Of a stretch of DNA of 64,000 nt, positions 59,517 through 64,000 are shown piece by piece (position 1 is the stretch's first letter; each line of letters begins with the position of its first letter). The notes below the pieces were generated by a model. That model ran no database searches. It was not told where the DNA came from and saw nothing but the letters and a program-made list of their open reading frames with translations. Made by a program: the position numbers and the translations under genes. The stretch covers positions 1 through 64,000 of the forward strand of contig CADBRA010000052.1 in the NCBI GenBank assembly GCA_902796965.1. The letters run 5' to 3'. Origin of the DNA: an uncultured Eubacteriales bacterium. GTDB lineage: Bacteria > Bacillota > Clostridia > Peptostreptococcales > Anaerovoracaceae.

Positions 59517-59750
59517 TAATGTCATACACAGACTAAACTGCTGTATTCAGGCGGCGCGTTCAGAATCAGCAGCGCGCCGCCGTCTGTCCGCGGAGCGGTC
59601 GTAATAAGCCGGGCCTCACATTATCACCGCGTTATTTTTATAACTATAAAAAGATAGCCGGCATAATGCTTGGTATTTACAGCTGACTTGAGTCAGAATC
59701 AGGCAAACATAAGAATCTCTCCTATCTCGGCAGCTATCTCAGACAGGCAT

Positions 59751-59778
59751 AAAAAAACCCGGCTTATAAAAAGCCGGG
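59751..59778 (-). terminator. Intrinsic terminator after rplS
   Basis: On the minus strand CCCGGCTT / AAGCCGGG (8 bp, 5-nt loop) is followed by seven T. Confidence 0.9.
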
Positions 59779-59792
59779 CTGCTGAGATTATG

Positions 59793-60140
59793 CTATCTTG
59801 ATTCCTTTGATCTGATCTTCGCAGATTTTCCTGTTCTCTGTCTCATGTAGTTGAGCTTTGCTCTTCTTACATCACCATGTCTTACGACTTCGATGTGGTC
59901 AATCATAGGTGAGTGAATAGGGAATGTCTTCTCTACTCCGACACCTGATGCGATTCTCCTTACAGTGAACGTTCTTGAAAGGCCACCATTCTGCATCTTG
60001 AGCACGAAGCCCTCGAACATCTGGAGCCTTTCTCTGTTTCCTTCTTTGATCTTGATGTAGACTTTGAGTGTATCGCCTACGCCGAATTCAGGAAGATCGT
60101 CTCTCTTGTAATCCTGTTCAATTGCACTGATGATATCCAT
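59793..60140 (-). CDS. rplS: 50S ribosomal protein L19
   Basis: L19 lies at the 30S-50S interface. The 115-aa sequence is canonical: [22 protein letters not shown] (in part), [23 protein letters not shown] (in part), [11 protein letters not shown] and the basic C-terminus [15 protein letters not shown]. rimM and trmD, its usual upstream partners, are not here; instead it has its own promoter next to an IS remnant. A GC-rich leader hairpin (GCGCGC-AAAAG-GCGCGC, near 60200-60216) may be autoregulatory, as L19 leaders are known in Firmicutes. Confidence 0.97.
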   Translation of the reverse strand: MDIISAIEQDYKRDDLPEFGVGDTLKVYIKIKEGNRERLQMFEGFVLKMQNGGLSRTFTVRRIASGVGVEKTFPIHSPMIDHIEVVRHGDVRRAKLNYMRQRTGKSAKIRSKESR

Positions 60141-60247
60141 AATATATATCCTCTCTCAGACGACGTTCTTAACATGAACAGGGAAACTCATTTCTCCTGC
60201 GCGCGCCTTTTGCGCGCCATGACAGCGGAGCGTCCGTAACAGCAGTT

Positions 60248-60276
60248 ATTTTACCACTGTCGGCATTTGTGTGCAA
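60248..60276 (-). promoter_or_regulatory. Sigma-A promoter of rplS
   Basis: TTGCAC, 17-nt spacer, TAAAAT on the minus strand; leader about 100 nt. It lies just outside the presumed right end of the IS remnant. Confidence 0.6.
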
Positions 60277-60297
60277 TATTTTTTTGATAATGCGCGT

Positions 60298-60373
60298 GAA
60301 CTATTCCGACTTATAGAAGTCGAAGCTTTCTGTTTCAGCCACTACTGCGTTGACTGCGATGATCGCAGTCAAC
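60298..60373 (-). mobile_element. Right end of an IS200/IS605-type element
   Basis: Downstream of the tnpB tail is a perfect 12-bp inverted repeat, GTTGACTGCGAT / ATCGCAGTCAAC (60349-60373). Next comes a terminal hairpin CGACTT-CTAT-AAGTCG (60307-60322), ending GGAATAGTTCAC. Subterminal hairpins and a TAGTTCAC-like end are usual for IS605 right ends, which also form the 3' part of the TnpB guide RNA. Confidence 0.6.
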
Positions 60374-60438
60374 GTCTTGCACAATGTCCGCAGACGTATG
60401 AGTTCGGGCTATTCCATCCCTACTATATATTCGTTTTG

Positions 60439-60600
60439 CTATGCTGATTCAGTAAGTATTCGTAATCCTTCGTTTAGGATATTGATGACCGCGTTTCGAT
60501 CGCGGCTGATTGTAAGTCCACAATCGCATTTCATCGTGCGGATTTGCAAGTTCTTCATCTCAGGATGAATCTTGCCGCATCGAATCCAGCTTTTGTCTTT
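60439..60600 (-). pseudogene. TnpB C-terminal remnant (IS200/IS605 family)
   Basis: About 53 codons with an intact stop survive. The translated tail reads RCGKIHPEMKNLQIRTMKCDCG, then SRDRNAVINILNEGLRIL, in agreement with the TnpB zinc finger and the last RuvC-like motif (RDxNAxxNI). The first Cys pair is damaged (WIRC in place of CxxC). There is no start, and the upstream part of the gene is missing: the remnant begins inside the stop codon of the recombinase gene. It is a dead transposon gene. Confidence 0.8.
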
Positions 60601-61507
60601 ACGCTCTGGGATGAGTCTTGTCGTATACTTCCTTCAGCTTGTTTTTTGTTACGTTCTGATAAACCTGAAGCGCTGCAGAATCTTCAAATCCCATGAGTTC
60701 CTTCATCGTCTTTGTATCAGCGCCGTTCTGCAGCATATGAACTGCAAACGAATTGCGGAGCATCTGCGGTGTAAGTTTTCTGTTAAGGCCCGATTTTTCC
60801 GCATATGTGCTCACAATTTTCCATAGCCCCTGCCTCGTCAGCCTGTCACCGTGATAGTTCAGAAACAGATATTCGCCTGCTTTTCCACCATCTCCGCTGT
60901 GGCATGAAGAAGCCAGCAGTTTTGATCTCGATTCCTCAACATATCTTTTGAGAGCCTCGACGCACATGTGTCCGAGCGGAATAATGCGTGCCTTTCCGAA
61001 ATCTCCTCTGCATGTCACAAACCCTATCGTGAGATTCACTTCACTGAGAAGCATCGCCGTCAGCTCGGTAACTCTGATTCCGGTAGCATACATAACCTCG
61101 AGTATAGCACGGTCTCTTATGCCCTTTACCGAATCATCAGGAGATTCAAGCAGTCTGTCGATCTCATTCAGCGTAAGATAATCTATCTCTTTGCGTTCTG
61201 TACGGTATGGCTTAACACCAGCGGAAGGATTTGAATCAATTATGCCTTCTTTGTAAAGATATGTCACATAAGACCTTATTGCAGAAGTCTTGCGGCTCAT
61301 CGTAGACTGTGAACGCCCCTTCTCTCTCAGAGATTCGAGATACGTTCTGATCTTATCTCTTGTCACATCTGCGGCATCATCGACTCCCTCTTTTTCAAGA
61401 TGATGCTCAAACTCCCTTACATCGCGCCTGTACGCATCGAGGGTGTTCTTGGACATCTCGCGCTCCTCCTTCAGATAGCGCAGATATTGCTCAGAATAGC
61501 TTTTCAT
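60599..61507 (-). CDS. Xer-like tyrosine recombinase with altered active site
   Basis: 302 aa with a SAM-like core-binding N-domain (about 1-90) and a catalytic domain. Overall it resembles XerC/XerD/XerA, ending DKTHPRA. Arg145 (ATGIRVTEL), Lys172 (GKARIIP), Arg251 (PQMLRNSF) and Tyr283 (QVYQNV) are in place. The His of HxxR is Gln248 and the His/Trp of LGH is Phe274, so two of the usual six residues are changed. Activity may be reduced or accessory-dependent. GGAGGAG sits three bases before ATG 61507. The gene directly abuts the TnpB remnant. Confidence 0.88.
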   Translation of the reverse strand: MKSYSEQYLRYLKEEREMSKNTLDAYRRDVREFEHHLEKEGVDDAADVTRDKIRTYLESLREKGRSQSTMSRKTSAIRSYVTYLYKEGIIDSNPSAGVKPYRTERKEIDYLTLNEIDRLLESPDDSVKGIRDRAILEVMYATGIRVTELTAMLLSEVNLTIGFVTCRGDFGKARIIPLGHMCVEALKRYVEESRSKLLASSCHSGDGGKAGEYLFLNYHGDRLTRQGLWKIVSTYAEKSGLNRKLTPQMLRNSFAVHMLQNGADTKTMKELMGFEDSAALQVYQNVTKNKLKEVYDKTHPRA

Positions 61508-61592
61508 TTCTCCTCCAAAAATCATGATAACTGTTAGATAGTATACCATAATTTTTATTTATGTGAACAAGCGGATTCTGTGCAAACACGTG

Positions 61593-63410
61593 TTACTGCC
61601 GGAGTTCTTCGATACCATATATAGCAGCGCCGACAGCGCCGACGATCTCAGGATCCTCGCATATGTATAGCTTTTCTCCGAGTTTATCCTCTACTGCCTT
61701 TACGGCGCCAGGATTCTGTGCAACGCCTCCGGTCATCATATATTCACCTTCGAGTCCCACTCTCTTCATGAGTCCGACTGCCCTGTTCGCGATAGATTTA
61801 TGTATTCCGTGTGCTATGTCTGCTTTATTCTTGTTATCAGCTATAAGCGAGATTACCTCGGACTCAGCGAAAACCGTACACATGCTGGAAATATCGATGT
61901 CATCCTTCCACTGAAGCGATACAGGACCGAGTTCATCGATCCCTACTCCGAGCGTAAGAGCCATCGCTTCGAGGAATCTGCCTGTTCCGGCGGCGCATTT
62001 GTCATTCATTGCGAAATCAAGAACGTCGCCGTGTTCGTTTATTCTGATCGCTTTGCTGTCCTGGCCTCCGATGTCGAGAATCGTCCTGACATTAGGATTG
62101 AAATAGTTGGCACCTCTGCCGTGGCAGCTTATCTCTGTGATCTCGCGGTCTGCAAATTCGAGGTTCACGCGCCCGTAGCCTGTCGACACGATCATATCCT
62201 GTCCGCCTTTTCCTATGCCGGCCTTCTTTAGAACCGTCTCATATGCTTCCAGCGCGCTGTCATGGCTCTTAGCGCCCGTTCTTATGACAACACTTGAAAT
62301 GATTTTTTTATTTTCGTCCATAACGACGGCATTCGTCGTCGTCGATCCGCTGTCTATGCCCACGACGCATAGTGCGCCCGTATTTTTGACTCTATCACCA
62401 TTACTATATGCTGCACTCTTTTCTTCTGCAGCTGCTTTCTTGTTTTTCTTCCAGAATAGTGACATTTCCTCTGACCCCGCTTCCTCCGAGCCGGCTTTGC
62501 CATTTACCGCGCTGCCGCTCTTCTTTATATTCTCAGGAGTTATTCCCTTGGCTGCTGCTAAAGACTCAAAAAATGCCTCGAGCCTTGTCCTTATCTGCCC
62601 TGCAGACTGATCTGTTCCGTCTGTCTCTATCTTGAGCATAGGCATCTCTTTCAAGCTGTTGAGATATGCATATTCATACGAATACATGTCGCAGAATTTC
62701 ATCGTATTGTATAAAATCCCGTCAGCTCTGCCTGAAGCAGCTCTGTATGCACTGAGTCTCCTCGAAATGTCAGCCATGCGCATGCACTGAAGCTGTGTGA
62801 GCAGAGCTCTCGCATAACCCTCGAATATATCCTCGTTATCCATTATGTCATAGCGGCGCTCTACTTCTGTGCAAGTCAGATCGTCTACGATATTCACGTT
62901 ATATTCCGAAAGTGTTCCGCGCAGGCTTTCACCAAGGCGCGCGCCCATAACCGCAATATTTATTCCATTCGCGTCAGACTCATTCTTATTTTCCTCCGCA
63001 GCTGCTCCTTCTGCAAGTCTCCTGCGCAGATCCTTCTCGTCGAAATCAGAACCGGAAATTTCTCCATAAACATCCTTCAGTTTCCTAAGCGCTCCTGCAT
63101 ATAGACCGACTGACTGAAACGAGACTTTGCGCGGCACATCGATCATATATACAAACCTGTCCGGGAAATCTTCTTTTATTCGGTCGTGCAGCCGTCTGGT
63201 GCTGTCGCAGCAGTTCGTCAAAACTATACCATCGTAATCTCCATCTGCAAAATCTATGAGAGATGATTTTATGAAAGAGCACATGTTCGGGTGCATCGCG
63301 GCATCAGCTCTGCTCAGATCTGTCACGCACGGTTTTATCATCTCCACCTCAGCGCCCATCGACTCAAGAAGTTCGACGGGCACATACTTGCAAAGATACC
63401 CTATCTTCAT
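61593..63410 (-). CDS. Fused 2-hydroxyacyl-CoA dehydratase subunit and activase
   Basis: 605 aa with two parts. Residues 1 to about 290 resemble an HgdB/FldC-type dehydratase component, with Cys44 (HPNMCSF), Cys67/68 (LTNCCDS) and Cys240 as Fe-S ligand candidates. A polar linker (about 297-345) leads to an ASKHA-fold activase of the HgdC/BadF type: VVGIDSGSTTTNAVVMDE, DIGGQDSKAI, with cluster Cys472 (DKCAAGTGRF) and Cys511 (SSMCTVFAESE). The activase drives one electron into the dehydratase with ATP. These are normally separate proteins. Its start overlaps the upstream dehydratase gene by 4 nt. Confidence 0.87.
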   Translation of the reverse strand: MKIGYLCKYVPVELLESMGAEVEMIKPCVTDLSRADAAMHPNMCSFIKSSLIDFADGDYDGIVLTNCCDSTRRLHDRIKEDFPDRFVYMIDVPRKVSFQSVGLYAGALRKLKDVYGEISGSDFDEKDLRRRLAEGAAAEENKNESDANGINIAVMGARLGESLRGTLSEYNVNIVDDLTCTEVERRYDIMDNEDIFEGYARALLTQLQCMRMADISRRLSAYRAASGRADGILYNTMKFCDMYSYEYAYLNSLKEMPMLKIETDGTDQSAGQIRTRLEAFFESLAAAKGITPENIKKSGSAVNGKAGSEEAGSEEMSLFWKKNKKAAAEEKSAAYSNGDRVKNTGALCVVGIDSGSTTTNAVVMDENKKIISSVVIRTGAKSHDSALEAYETVLKKAGIGKGGQDMIVSTGYGRVNLEFADREITEISCHGRGANYFNPNVRTILDIGGQDSKAIRINEHGDVLDFAMNDKCAAGTGRFLEAMALTLGVGIDELGPVSLQWKDDIDISSMCTVFAESEVISLIADNKNKADIAHGIHKSIANRAVGLMKRVGLEGEYMMTGGVAQNPGAVKAVEDKLGEKLYICEDPEIVGAVGAAIYGIEELRQ

Positions 63411-64000
63411 GATCTCCTCCTGTTTTCCAGCATCTCGATAAATGCTTCTGTGCGCGTCCTTATCTGTCCCTCATGACTGTTTCTTCTATCTACAGCATCG
63501 CCGTCGAGAATAAGGAGCGGAATGCCTCTGTCCGCTGCGACTTTCTTAATCTGCATGACGCCGCCTGACGACTGCTTGCAGCCCCAGTGGCAGTAATGAA
63601 TCGCGCCGTCAGGCCTGTATTCGTCCATGAGCCCGCCTATGAACTCTTCCTTGCGGCTGAAGTCTCCGTTGTACCGGCTCTCTATCATCTTTCTCGCAAC
63701 AGCTTCATAAGGATGTTCCTCGTCCATCTCATTCATGTAATCCATGTTAAAATCGAAGACCTGTATGTTATTCTCATATGAAAGATTGAAAATGCCCTTG
63801 AGAACTTCATCATAGAAAGGCTGCAGGTGGATCCACATTATGCGGCTGCCGGTGTACGGGCCGTAATTTTTCACGTCATCCGCGAGCGCTCTGAAAAAGT
63901 CCAGCGTCTCCTGAGTGCCTATATTAAGATGTGTGGCGAAAAGCATGCACTGGTTCAGCGTAAGCGTATTAGGATAACATATCTCCTTTGTCGCCTCGAG
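63407..64000 (-). CDS. 2-hydroxyacyl-CoA dehydratase family subunit, truncated by window edge
   Basis: This is the C-terminal 197 residues of an HgdA/HgdB-like (benzoyl-CoA reductase/2-hydroxyacyl-CoA dehydratase) protein. The frame is open to base 64000, so the true start is outside. HYCHWGCKQSSGG carries Cys ligands and LLILDGDAVDRRNSHEGQIRTR is the family C-terminal motif, which is echoed as KIETDGTDQSAGQIRTR in the fused neighbour. The two presumably form the heterodimer, with the activase supplied in cis by the fusion. Substrate (for example a 2-hydroxyacyl-CoA from amino-acid fermentation) is unknown. Confidence 0.88.
   Translation of the reverse strand, partial: LEATKEICYPNTLTLNQCMLFATHLNIGTQETLDFFRALADDVKNYGPYTGSRIMWIHLQPFYDEVLKGIFNLSYENNIQVFDFNMDYMNEMDEEHPYEAVARKMIESRYNGDFSRKEEFIGGLMDEYRPDGAIHYCHWGCKQSSGGVMQIKKVAADRGIPLLILDGDAVDRRNSHEGQIRTRTEAFIEMLENRRRS

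Larger units (their letters stand above)
59294..59750. other. Long upstream region of the cobalamin operon
   Basis: No gene. It holds the operon promoter (59488-59516), a structured leader (59361-59467), a one-mismatch mini-hairpin (GTCCGC-GGA-GCGGTC, 59586-59600) and GC-rich inverted stretches near 59550-59580 (GGCGCG / CGCGCC). No B12-box (GCCACTG-like) cobalamin riboswitch core was found on the transcript strand. Confidence 0.5.

Noticed and set aside
59294-59520. Cobalamin riboswitch ahead of cbiA
   Set aside because: Expected from context, but the B12-box and other core strings were not seen; kept only as an unassigned structured leader.
60350-60568. 72-codon plus-strand frame next to rplS
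   Set aside because: It is antisense to the TnpB remnant and right end, which explain the sequence better.
1-64000. tRNA, rRNA, CRISPR arrays and complete insertion sequences
   Set aside because: No cloverleaf with a GGTTCRANNCC T-arm, no rRNA-like blocks, no regularly spaced direct repeats and no full transposase were seen on reading the window.

Overview
The window reads as chromosomal DNA from an anaerobic low-to-mid GC Firmicute, most likely a Clostridia/Eubacteriales member. Supporting signs are strong AGGAGG-type ribosome binding sites, sigma-A promoters (TTGNNN-17-TATAAT), a murB-PHP-rapZ-yvcK-whiA block, AddA rather than RecBCD, a butyrate kinase, and an oxygen-sensitive 2-hydroxyacyl-CoA dehydratase with its activase at the right edge. 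I saw no rRNA or tRNA gene, no CRISPR array and no prophage. The only mobile-element trace is an IS200/IS605-type TnpB tail. Genus cannot be fixed from the sequence alone.

Layout. 1-2.3 kb: the 3' part of a MATE exporter and a nitrilase-family amidase behind a palindromic operator. 2.4-4.85 kb (minus): a queuosine-precursor operon queD-queE-folE-queF behind a strong promoter, a probable preQ1-I riboswitch and an intrinsic attenuator; queC is not here. 4.9-12.3 kb (minus): a homocysteine methyltransferase/MTHFR fusion, PEP carboxykinase, a second MATE exporter, a patatin-like lipase and a coupled pair of unknown membrane proteins. 12.8-15.7 kb (plus): larE-larB-larC for the nickel-pincer nucleotide cofactor, without larA. 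16-25.5 kb: a secreted membrane-anchored protein, butyrate kinase, a lone addA, gpmI and two flavoproteins. 26.7-31.3 kb (minus): whiA, yvcK, rapZ, a PHP-domain gene and murB. 32.4-35.1 kb (plus): argG-argH. 35.3-37.6 kb (minus): rpoD and an Old Yellow Enzyme gene ending in a perfect 26-bp hairpin. 38.7-42 kb (minus): argB-argJ-argC. With argGH these give much of arginine synthesis, and both clusters carry ArgR-box-like sites. 42.1-43.6 kb: moaA-moaC.

43.9-49.9 kb (minus): a PotD-type binding protein, two permeases and an ATPase, followed by a PfkB kinase and an ADP-ribosylglycohydrolase, recalling the kinase/ADP-ribosylglycohydrolase pairing of E. coli yegV/yegU. 49.9-59.5 kb (minus): a late-cobalamin operon (cbiA, cobT, cobU, cobS, a short CobU-like gene, a histidine phosphatase, cbiB, a CobD-CbiP fusion, cbiC) behind a promoter and a structured leader that I cannot assign to a riboswitch class. 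59.8-64 kb: rplS, the TnpB remnant, a Xer-like recombinase lacking both active-site histidines, and a dehydratase/activase fusion with its partner running off the edge.

The most unusual cross-window signal is a family of 15-nt mini-hairpins, stem-TCC-stem or its complement, found at eleven exact and at least three near-exact sites both between and inside genes. Their stems differ in sequence while staying fully complementary.
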